Source: Phlebotomus papatasi (lineage: Eukaryota; Arthropoda; Insecta; Diptera; Psychodidae). Taken from it: a stretch of DNA of 64,000 nucleotides. Below are positions 11,342 through 20,850 of the stretch, one piece after another (within the stretch, counting starts at the first letter, position 1; each line of letters begins with the position of its first letter). The position numbers and the translations under genes are program-made. The notes beneath the pieces were generated by a model. It ran no database searches. It was given only the letters and a program-made list of their open reading frames with translations, and was not told where the DNA came from. Where the stretch lies: positions 70,566,712-70,630,711 of the forward strand of contig NC_077224.1 of assembly GCF_024763615.1 (NCBI RefSeq), given 5' to 3'.

Positions 11342-12828
11342 TGTGAAAGACATCCATCTGAGAGAAGAGATATTGTGCTGTGCCACGACATTATTCAATT
11401 TACGTTATTTTAGTGGGTTTGAGTGCCAAAAAAAAGACAAATAAACAAACATTTCTTGAAGAGAGGTGGCTCTTTTGGGGAAAAGAAGTAGCTATTTTTG
11501 GTTACTTGCACTCTTTCTTTTCTCCAATACCATCTCTCGTGAGTTTGATCAATTTCTCATAAAAATAATGATGCCTTTTGCAATATTTTGCGGGGGAGGA
11601 GTACCAGTAAAAAAAAATCTTTTAACTACGAAATAACATATGGATTGTCCTCTGGGGTGAGTTACTCAATATTTTCTGCAAAGAGAACCATAATAAATTG
11701 GCTGAAAATCAAGAAATTCCTTCATAACTCTTTTAATTCAATTTCCCAAAATTTTCCTTAGAAATAAATTCGACTGACATGCATTTATTTCAACAAAATA
11801 TCTCAACACAATTTTATACTGAGTAAAATCAATGAGAAAAGTCACAAATCATGCTCCTCTAGCTATCTATTCCACAGTTATAAATTACATCCACCCTCAA
11901 CGACACAGAAAAAAAATTCTTATGCAATAATTTTAGATCAATGTCCCGTGCGATTAATAAAACTTTCCCTCCACAATGTATGAGCGCACAATGCAGAAGC
12001 ATTCTCCATCCAAGTTTTCACGAAAAGTTGGCATTTTTCACTCTCCAAGAATACCTATTTATATCCCAAACACGATTTGATGAGAAAATTGCTGGTGAAT
12101 CAACCTGGCGCCTCCATCGGATACCTTCATTGTCCAACTAACCTCAATACCACTTATGGGGGTGCCCTTTCCTTCGCAGGTCTGATGCCAAGAAAAAAAT
12201 AACGATTGCCGGAAAACTTGCCACGTAATGCACAGAAATGCCTCTTTCCCGATTGAATAGGGAAAAAGAATGGCCTAACCGCTGGAACAAACACACGCGT
12301 AAAATTCACTTTTATTCACGTGTATTAATGCACCAATATCCCAAGGAGTTTCCCTTTTCTGGGTTAACCGCACAATTTTTTTTTCATACCTACCAAGAGC
12401 ATGTTGATTTTGGTCACCATGGAAAAGAAGGGTCTTTACTTGTGGTAGGTATAGAACTTCTTAAAGTATTACTGCGTAGTACCATTATTTCTTAAGCAAT
12501 TTTGCAAAAGTTTTTCTTATTTTCTCAATTTTCAACTAATTACAATATTTAAAAACTATCAAAGTTTCCTCATTTGTATACTTATTCACGAATATACCAA
12601 CAACTTTCCCATTTTTAAGGGAAATAACACGACATAATTTGCCTGATGCTTGAAGGCTCTGAAATTATTAAATGTTTTTCCCAGACGTTTTCTTGGGAAT
12701 ATTGATAAATATTTCCAAAAGTCGAGATATTATATCAACTCTTTAAGGATAATAAGGTAGGTGAGCTATGAGTTTTCTTTTCTCATTACTTCTAAATAGG
12801 TATATTTATTTTGTCTTTCACGTGAATA
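11342..12828. other. Upstream region of the calaxin-like gene
   Basis: Fairly non-repetitive AT-rich sequence without a gene. It should hold the minus-strand promoter. An RFX X-box-like site (GTCACCATGGAAAA) lies at 12413-12426, and GGCGCCTCCATC near 12107 repeats a word from intron 2. No clear TATA box or initiator could be assigned. Confidence 0.45.
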
Positions 12829-13296
12829 GGGGAACGTGAGGCAAAATCTGACAACCTAAACATATTTTTAAAAAATCGATATTTTTCAAGATAAAAGAAA
12901 CCGAGACATTAAATTTTTAAAATGCAGGTAGTTTCTAATGTTGGTAATTTGAAAAATCTAAAATTTTAATAAAACCAAATTTGGAATGTATAATAGCTCT
13001 GTATTGATCAATGAACGCATCAAACGCTGTCCAAATACAAGCTTCCGGAATGTGAGCCCATCCAAAACGAGGCTACCTGTTGGGAACTGATATTCTGGTA
13101 TTTTCAAGACGTCCAGTATTTCTAACTGATTTTTTGTGTACCCATGACTTTAGAGCTCCTTCTATAACAATTCTGTAACAATATGACAATATCAAATGAC
13201 AAATTTTTATGGTTAAATTCAGAAGCAGGACGACATTAACCCATTCAGTCAATGTACTAGAAACACTGGAGATAGAATATTCATATTATGCAATTA

Positions 13297-14814
13297 CAGT
13301 GGGACCTCGATAGAGTCAACCCCCAATAGAGTCAATCTCCAATAGAGTCAACAGCTACTTTTTTACTCTACAGATTCCGATAGAGTCAACTTGGACCCAA
13401 ATTGACTCCGATATACTCAATCTTTCCTTTATTATTGAAATAATATTAACAAATCATTTTATTATGATTTTTTTCGAAATTAAAATCAGTGTTTTGGTGT
13501 ATCAATGTAACGTTTTTAACACAAGAAAAACATTTATGTAAGTCATGGTAATTATTATGATAAACTTGGCATATTAACCGTCTAATCATTTCGCAACAAA
13601 ATAATTTTCTTTTCGTGATTTTAAGAGTTTTGATCGACTGAAGATTCCCTTGTCTTTTCCCTCTTGTCTTAAAATCTTTTGTTTAGGCCTATGAGCGTAT
13701 TATAAGGAAATTTGTAATGTAAAGAAATACGTATAGGATGCTATATCTTTTGAAAAAACTTTTTTGAAATTCATTCAAACTTTTTAAAAAACTTAATTGT
13801 TTAAAAAAGTGTACATGATAAATGATCATAAAAATTACTCTTCTTCTTGAATTAATTTTAAGTTACACTTTTAATTTAAAAGTCTCCAAAGAAAACTTGG
13901 ATCAAAAACAAAATAAGCGACAGAAAATTAAAATTGGTCAAGAAAAAAACGGGTAAAACTTTTTTCTTTGGTACATTGTAAGATTAAAGTGCAGAATGGT
14001 TAAAATTGACTTGGAGTCTTCGGACGACCCTTCATAAGTCAACTGGAAGATTATTAATACGAACGTCTTTTCCACCTGACCCTTTTCCTTAATCTTCCGA
14101 AAAAAAACCATATGACGTGATTTCCTGTAATCACAAAAAAACGATTTTAGTGGTGAAAGAAAGGGATAGGAGGGAAATGAGGATCATATTAATAATCCTC
14201 AGGTTGACTTATTAGGGGGTCATTCGAAGACTCCAGGTCGATATCTTTAACCATTTATCGCGCATATTACAGAACAAGAAGAAAATGAGAAAAATTGGTT
14301 TTATTCTCGGTTTTATTGCTCTTTTTGTGAAGTTTACAACCGTAGCATAACGAGAAAAGAACTTTCAATCTCTTCTTTTATATACTTAAACTTTAAAAGA
14401 AATTCTAGTTAATAATATTAATTGCATCAGAATTTTTAAAAGTGAAAAAAAAGAACTCTTTGTTACACCATTTCCTTATCTTAATATCGTGGGTGGACCT
14501 CAATATTATCACATGGAAAGTAATTTATACTTAGCATATTCACTAATTATAAAAACATTCCGTAAAATAAGTCCTTAATCTTCAACGTTTGCCCATACAT
14601 ATGAGTTTTTTGGGCCAGCGGATGTAGAATTGATGGGTTAATACTCGACTATCGTTTTGAATTTATCAATGATCTAGAACAAACATAAAATGATACCCCT
14701 TTCTATTAAAATTTCACATTTTAATTAATTTTTTTCGTACTCCAATAGAATCAACGAATCCAATAGAGTCTACAGGCCTGGAAATAATTAGTTGATTCTA
14801 ACGAGGTGCTACTG
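13297..14814. mobile_element. TA-flanked DNA transposon, decayed (Tigger/pogo-like ends)
   Basis: 1518 bases flanked by TA. The left end CAGTGGGACCTCGATAGAGT and the right end (other strand) CAGTAGCACCTCGTTAGAAT are inverted repeats. Subterminal 'AATAGAGTCAAC' motifs recur several times near both ends. The size would suit an autonomous element, but I see no long open frame, so any transposase is decayed. It contains a nested MITE at 13996-14254. Confidence 0.7.
13996..14254. mobile_element. Nested MITE
   Basis: Inverted repeat of about 259 bases: ATGGTTAAAATTGACTTGGA at the left and, on the other strand, ATGGTTAAAGATATCGACCT at the right, followed by GGAGTCTTCG in both arms. It lies wholly inside the 13297-14814 transposon. 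Confidence 0.65.
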
Positions 14815-15207
14815 TATATTCTTATTGGTGGTCAAAGACACGTCTTAACGGTCACTGAATTTAAATTCTGTGCACTTAATTCATTATAAACATTAAACAT
14901 TATTGATTTAGATAGAGCAACTATCCAAGAAAACAAATTTGCAACTAGAATTCAAATCAGGAAAGAGGATGGTGGTCAATTTTAGCAAATTCGACGGGAT
15001 GTCGTATTTTCCGTTAGCCATTTTGAGCAAAAATTTTGCATGATTTTCAATTGAAGGACTAAAGTAAATAAAAATCCGTTCCCGACCAGCAGTTCGAATA
15101 TCAATAATCCAGAAATAAATCATCTAAAATCAGTCAATTTGCGTATGATGAATAATACCATGGTAAGGAATAGGTTAAAGGTCGTTGAATATAGAATTGC
15201 TATTACA

Positions 15208-15460
15208 CTGAGAAAAAAAGAGGGTGCGATTAACATTTTCCTCGTAACTTTAACACTTTTTAGGTGTAAAAATATATCAACATTTTTTAATGTTAATTTT
15301 ACACCTTTTTAAGGGTAAAATTAACATGAAAAAGGGTAATCTTAACCCATAATACACCTAAAAAGGGTAATATTTACACCGATTTTGGATCAATACTGCA
15401 GGGTAAAATTAACATTTCCGGAATGTTATTTTAACTTTTTCGGATTTCTCTCTCAGTGTA
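15208..15460. mobile_element. MITE with CACTGAGA ends
   Basis: About 250 bases beginning CACTGAGAAAAAAAGAGGGT and ending, inverted, TTTCTCTCTCAGTG. The interior is built of repeated 'GGTGTAAAATTAACA' and 'AAGGGTAATNTTAAC' words in both orientations. Short elements with these CACTGAGA termini are familiar in insect genomes; that is recalled, not checked. Confidence 0.7.
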
Positions 15461-15762
15461 CAAGCAACTCAATGAACCTCTGAATTATTGATATGATTCA
15501 CATTGTCGAATGGTTTTGCGAATTTATCACACAAAAAAATCTAAGTCTGTTTTATGAAGTTGTTATACTGTTACAGAATTCCCCTACAGGATAATTTCCC
15601 GAGATGCATTAGCATTACGCATGTCTAGGAAAAACTGCCAAGTCAAGGCCCTTACTTATGTTCTTATTTTAGGATATCAATCAGCCTATATCTTCTCTTT
15701 TAATTTCAATATTGTCTATTTTAAAGTCATGCTGATATGAACTGCCCCACTTTCCCCTATTT

Positions 15763-16900
15763 GCAGTTATCGCTCTTCTGCGTACTCGCACTTTGAATTA
15801 CGCTTGGGATTTTTGCAATTCTATACCGATTGAATTAATTCACAATGAACAAAATATAAAATTGCAGTTTATTTACTTTGAAAGTCAAGCAAAAATCAAA
15901 AACCGTGAAAAGTCTAATAAATTTTTTTGGATAAGAGTTGGAGTAGTTGAAGTCATCAATTGGAAATTTAAACAATTAAGCATGAAAATTTATGAGAGTC
16001 TTTATGCAATTATAAATCCATCACCCGGAAATTTCCTCGTGGAAATTATCTAAAAACCTATTTTGACTTTTCAAAAGCATTTCGTGTAATGGCGTAACCC
16101 TAATTAAAGCAAACAATTTCCATATGATAAATGAACTTAATTTCAAGCACTATATTGGTTTCTACCATATTTGCATATATTCATTCGGGATTTTACGTAA
16201 CAAGAAAAGTTTTGTATTGTTCCTACAGAATTCATCAGTTGTTCATTCTTATTTCCAAAAATCAAAAGAAAGTGGGAGGGTGTTCCCACAAAAAAGAACC
16301 GAAAAGTTCAGAAATAAATTCGCATTATGGTTTTTTTTTTAATCAATCTTCCCAATCAGCATAATCTTGGTAATTCCAATTAACTCTTTTGTTCAACTTT
16401 TTTTGTGCTTAGCGATCATTGTGTAATTTAGTTATTTGGTATTGTTGCAGATAAATTAGTGATTTCCTTCTGGGAAAGATGATGACATCATCTAAAGAAA
16501 TAAACTTAATGCTTCAACTGAATTGACTCCAGAATTTGATTCACAACTTTATTAGAAAAAAGTATAACTGTATTCTTCTCAACCTCTGCAATTTCTTCGA
16601 TTTTAATTAAAGCCAAAACGCTCTTGCAGCAATGCCGTAAAATGCTTTTTCATCATCCCATTAATTGGTGATATGGTAGACAAAAAGAAAGATTTTCACA
16701 CAAAACATTCTTGGGATTTATGTAATTTTCTTGAAGAGATGAGAAAGAGATTTACAAAAGACTCAGTGATTAGATTAATTATTCAATTTTGCTAGAGAGT
16801 CAATTATAGTTTTATGAGATCTGTGCTCTTATAGAAATAATGATTCACCTGTTTGTCTTCTAACGTTCTCGAAACAAACAAGAAACTTGCATAAAATAGT
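15763..16900. other. Gene-free AT-rich sequence
   Basis: No gene or obvious repeat structure. Several unrelated short open frames overlap in different phases and have no start or splice context. Confidence 0.5.
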
Positions 16901-16926
16901 AGGTGAGATTATTAAGAATCTCACCT
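16901..16926. repeat. Terminal hairpin of the 8951-10740 element family
   Basis: AGGTGAGATT and AATCTCACCT arms around a 6-base loop, almost the same hairpin as at 8953-8976 and near 61121. A solo end or short derivative. Confidence 0.6.
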
Positions 16927-17220
16927 AATATTTAATAGGTAATAATAATAACTACTCCTTCGAATAAGCAATGTTAAAACCAAGGACTTTATGATTTTTG
17001 GTTTATCTCGTAAATGGATAAAAAGACTTGTTTCTATTTTCGAATATAGTCACATACGAAGATGGCCTTTATTCATTCCTTAAAACAATTTTTCAAAATC
17101 AAGCGGGTCGAGCCCCCTAAAATGTGAATTTCCTATTCAAGTTATCTCACTATTAGGTTTATTTGAAAGGTCTTGCATTTCTGTACAAATCTGAAGCACC
17201 TCCAATCAGCAATGAATTAG

Positions 17221-17419
17221 TAGGGGAAACTGGGACACCACCAAACACGGGGTAGCACCAAACACTGTGATTTTTTAATCAGATATTCAACTTCTGAGGA
17301 CAAGGCCTATAGGAATTTATAGGCACTATAGAGATGCTTGTCCATTGAAGAAATGGTCGAAGAAATAAAAATTAGTGTTTGGTGCTACCTCGTGTTTGGT
17401 GGTGCCCCAATTTCCCCTA
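17221..17419. mobile_element. 200-bp MITE, 'TAGGGGAAAC' family, copy 1
   Basis: Opens TAGGGGAAACTGGGACACCA and closes with the inverse. The interior 'AGGAATTTATAGGCACTATA' and 'GATGCTTGTCCATTGAAGAA' is nearly identical to the copy at 54436-54635. TA flanks fit a TA-targeting transposase. No coding capacity. Confidence 0.8.
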
Positions 17420-18179
17420 ATGGAGGAATAATTCAACTTTAATTTATTACAATTTTTTTTTTTAAACTCTTGTCATTTCTCTTATTGTTCGATATTCATT
17501 TTAACCTTTCACTCAATAAGGATGTATTTTTGAATATGTCTTCCTGAACCAGACAATTGATAAGAAATCAATCGCTCAGAATAGTAAACGAATAACTCAC
17601 AGCAAATTTTACAGGAGAGCGATTTGAAAAACTGAAATTTTACATGCAGTTATAGAATTTTTGAGATTTAAAATCTCTATAACTTTGAAAATAATTATCT
17701 TTCAAGTGTAATATTCACAGGGAAGGTAGAGGGTGTAAAAAAGTATCCAAAAAGCGAATAAAATGTTTTTTTTTGTAAAAAATTGAGTTATTCGACTTAT
17801 ATTCTGAGTCATCGAAATAATGTCACTCTATTGGTCATCCGATTATCTAGCCGTTAGAAAATTTAGAGACAAAAGATAAAGACGATAAAAAATGTTTATT
17901 GAAATCGGAAATGTTTTCTACAAAACTGGAAAGCGAATAAAGTCTGCTGAAAATTTTACCGCAAAAGGATTCATAAACCTTTAAGGATAAGAGGGTCAAA
18001 AATTGGAAATCAGAAAAAATAACTTTTTCCAACGTCTTTGAGCAAAACATAACTATAGAAGGCCGTAGGAAAAAAAATTTTGAGATACCGGTGTCCCTAT
18101 CGTCCTTAAAGGGTTAACACTCATTTCTAGCGTTTTAACTGACTTAGAATTTAAGGTAAACGCTAAAATTTAACGAATT

Positions 18180-18640
18180 GTAAATGCAAGGTTTAAATCA
18201 AATTTCTTGGGATTATCAAGCGAATAGAAGTCTGTCCAATCACTTTCACAATAAATTAATTCTCCGTGGAAAACATGGGCTCCTGGTTCAATTGTACGCA
18301 TGATACCGTTTCTCAAGGCTCGTAGTGAGTCAAAAACTAGTTGAAGTGCACATGGCAATTGGTTGCGATCAGTGGCAAAGACAATCAGAGCCAGTGCTCC
18401 CATAGCTCAGTTGGTAGAGTATTCGCCTAGATAGCGAAATGCCCCCAGTTCAAGCCTGGGTAGAGGCAGGAATTTTTTCCTGTCTCTATTTGGATTAAAT
18501 TGTGGGTTAGGTATCACATGTTCTGATTGTCGCTCTCTGTGCACAAACACAAAATTTCTTGGGATTACGTACTAAGCGAACAGAAGTCTATTCAACCACT
18601 TTCAAAATAAATCAAATTTGGTTTTGTAAACCGTCTTCAC
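18180..18640 (+). repeat. SINE-like unit with a repeated body
   Basis: The body phrase AATTTCTTGGGATTA...AAGCGAA.AGAAGTCT...CACTTTCA.AATAAAT occurs twice, near 18200 and 18553, about 355 bases apart in the same orientation. A tRNA-like head (18396-18468) sits between, so the second body plus head probably forms one SINE, next to a headless partial copy. Confidence 0.55.
18396..18468 (+). tRNA. tRNA-like cloverleaf, probably a SINE head or pseudogene
   Basis: 73 bases fold into a full cloverleaf: D-arm GCTC/GAGT with AGTTGGTA loop, perfect anticodon stem TTCGC/GCGAA, perfect T stem CCCAG/CTGGG with loop TTCAAGC, and a discriminator A. The acceptor stem has two C-A mismatches and a wobble pair. 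The loop CTAGATA gives anticodon AGA, yet the variable arm is short, unlike tRNA-Ser, and base 37 is T. The flanking repeats favour a tRNA-derived SINE over a working tRNA gene. Confidence 0.5.
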
Positions 18641-19201
18641 ATTTGAGGATAAGCCTAGTTCCCAGAAGATCGCAAAATCCTAAATTTCATCCTAATTAAT
18701 TGGTTCAGCAGAATGTAATAGATTAATAATCCTTTATAAGCCAATTTATAAGTCAAAATTTCCCTAAAAATTGTGCCCGATAAGAGCTTAGAGAAGTTAC
18801 GCCATGTGGCTAAGCCTTAAGTCTGAAGCCCATGTTGGACAGGTCATGGATCTTAATAAGCCTGAACCAATTTCAATCAATGATTAGCTTATGATTGGAA
18901 GCTGTTTTGTACTTGTAACTATTACAGATTTCGACGGTTTTTTTTTAGTAATAAAGTCAAAGGCGGAGTTTTTGTCTAATTTATGCCCTGTAAGTTTAAT
19001 TTATTCGTATTTTTTATTTTATTCTTTTTAACTTATTAAATCGGTTTTGGGTAATCTTTAGAATAAAATAATTCCCCAATTGAAGACATTTTTTTTCAAA
19101 ATGTTCCAACTGGCGAATGTATTGCTTATTATAGACGAGAACTGAGTGAATTCATAGACACTATAAAGTAATTTCTGTCCACTGTAAAACTGGTCAACAT
19201 A

Positions 19202-20280
19202 CAGCAGGTGTCAAAAGTTTGTAGCCTCACGTATGATCGGGAAACCAGGTGCAAAAAATGATAGAAAAAATTACTTTTTCGAATTTTTCTTTTTGCAAAT
19301 TAGTTGCCTGTAATCCGTAGATTTTATTTATATATTTCGAAGAAAATAATTTTATTTCATATAAAAAATTATTGTTTTCCAAAAGTTGATCATTTGTGAT
19401 TCGTCAAAAGTTTGTTGCCTCATTTGAAAAAGTTATTCAAAATGGTCATAACATGCAACCAACTTCATGTGAACCGGTTATATTTTGAGTTTATATCATT
19501 TGAAAAACAAATTGTGGGTTTGTACGTTTCTAAAGTTGTCTGTGGTAAATACATGTGTATAAAAGTATTGATAAATAACAAGAAATAATCTATTTCTTGA
19601 TAATTTATAATTTAGGTTAAAAATTGCAAATTAGAAAAAGTTAAAAGAAGGGAAATTATCCAGATATACTGCCGGAATAAATCTTCGTCGTCAATTGTTT
19701 AATTTTATGGAAAATCTCTACAAAGTATACATAAAATCGCCAAAATATATGGTAATAAGGTACGACCACATCTAAAAAACGTTACTGGCAGACCTAGGCA
19801 GACCTTTCGACTCAGATCTCTGGACGATTTCATACCCTTTAACTCCTTTTAACTCGCCATTTTAACCTAAATTATGAATTATCAAAAACAGATTATATCT
19901 TGTTATTTATCACTACTCTTATATACATGTATTTATCATAGACAACTTTAGAAATGTCCAAACCCACCATTGGCCTCTCAAATGACATAAACTCAAAATA
20001 TAGCCGGTTGATTTTAAGTTTGTTGCATGTTTTTGACCATTTTGAGTAACTTTTCAAATGAGGCAACAAAATTTTGACGCATGAAAAATGAACAACTTTT
20101 GGAAAACAATTTTTTTATATTAAATAAAATGAAATATTTTTTTCGAAATACATAAATAAGATCAACAGATTACAGACAACTAACTTGCGAAAAGAAAAAA
20201 AATTAAAAAGTGATTTTTTCTATCGTTTTTTGCACCGTTTCTCGAACATACATGAGGCAACAAACTTTTGACACCTACTG
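19202..20280. mobile_element. Foldback Tc1-type element with ~420-bp inverted arms
   Basis: 1079 bases flanked by TA. The left arm (19202 to about 19622) and right arm (about 19859-20280) are inverted copies starting CAGCAGGTGTCAAAAGTTTG and CAGTAGGTGTCAAAAGTTTG. Each arm holds an internal repeat of the phrase 'TCAAAAGTTTGTTGCCTCA'. The centre carries a transposase remnant (19643-19849). A non-autonomous Tc1/mariner derivative with very long terminal repeats. Confidence 0.85.
19643..19849 (+). pseudogene. Tc1-like transposase N-terminal remnant
   Basis: One plus frame opens KRREIIQIYCRNKSSSS, typical of the first helix-turn-helix of Tc1-family transposases. After a frame change, the next reads IHKIAKIYGNKV, then NVTGRPRQTFRLRSLDD, which carries the GRPR motif of the family's DNA-binding domain. 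The DDE/D catalytic domain is absent. It is a broken remnant in the spacer of the foldback element. Confidence 0.7.
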
Positions 20281-20329
20281 TACGTTCGACTAGTGTAGAG
20301 AAAAATGTGAGTATTTCATGCAGGAGGCA

Positions 20330-20646
20330 GCCAAAATACCGAAAATCAAAATCCCGAAAGCCAAAATCCCGAAAGCCAAAATCCCGAAAGCCAAAATCTC
20401 GAACGCCAAAATCCCGAATGTTCAAAATCCTGCAAGGGATGTAATTCTATGGAGGATAATGTGTAGAATAATTCCCCAAGCCACAGAAAACTTCCCTTTG
20501 CCTCCAGCAAGCACTAGTGTAATCCTGGGAGTAGCTATGACATTTTTAAGAATTCGGGATTTTGAATTTTGGGATTTTGGCTCATTCGGGATTTTGGCTT
20601 TCGGGATTTTGGCATTCGGGATTTTAGCTTTCGGGATTTTGATATT
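20330..20646. repeat. Inverted pair of 15-bp tandem arrays
   Basis: About six tandem copies of GCCAAAATCCCGAAA at 20330-20431, a unique spacer of about 120 bases, then about six copies of the reverse complement (GGGATTTTGGCTTTC) at 20551-20646. The whole is a large potential hairpin. The in-phase unit of 15 bases gives repetitive open frames on both strands (for example IPKAK), which I do not regard as a protein. Confidence 0.8.
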
Positions 20647-20759
20647 GACCCGTTTTATGCTATCCCATGTTTATTTTGCCCCTGTCGCCCCTGCAGATTT
20701 AGGCAAATAAAAAAAAATTTCTTTACAGCATAATTTAGGATACCGTCATCTCTCTACCA

Positions 20760-20850
20760 CATTTTGTATTAAAATTAATTTTTTTTTTAAATTTTAAAAA
20801 AAATTTATAATTTATAAATTTATAAAAATTTTTTTTATTTTAACACACAA
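20760..20850. repeat. A/T palindromic low-complexity tract
   Basis: Alternating T and A runs including ATTTATAATTTATAAATTTA, next to the foldback arrays. Low complexity. Confidence 0.6.

Larger units (their letters stand above)
13237..15180 (+). repeat. Dispersed repeat family B, copy 1 (interrupted)
   Basis: The ends, 13237-13296 and about 14816-15180, match the continuous sequence at about 35246-35790: CCCATTCAGTCAATGTAC, then AACTATCCAAGAAAACAAAT and AATACCATGGTAAGGAAT. A 1.5 kb transposon (13297-14814) splits this copy. A partial inverted copy lies at about 27380-27790. Confidence 0.65.
12829..15762. mobile_element. Putative outer element of a nested transposon cluster ('TAGGGG' ends)
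   Basis: The left end ATAGGGGAACGTGAGGCAAA matches, on the opposite strand, the right end ATAGGGGAAAGTGGGGCAGT. Terminal sequence and TA flanks agree with smaller elements at 17221-17419, 51889-52085, 54312-55345 and 62367-62964. The ~2.9 kb between contain several other insertions. A decayed coding-like stretch on the minus strand (12980-13162, one internal stop) may belong to this element or to the host. Confidence 0.4.

Noticed and set aside
20318..20710. A 130-codon plus-strand open frame with IPKAK repeats
   Set aside because: It is the translation of the 15-bp tandem arrays, a multiple of three by unit length, open on both strands.
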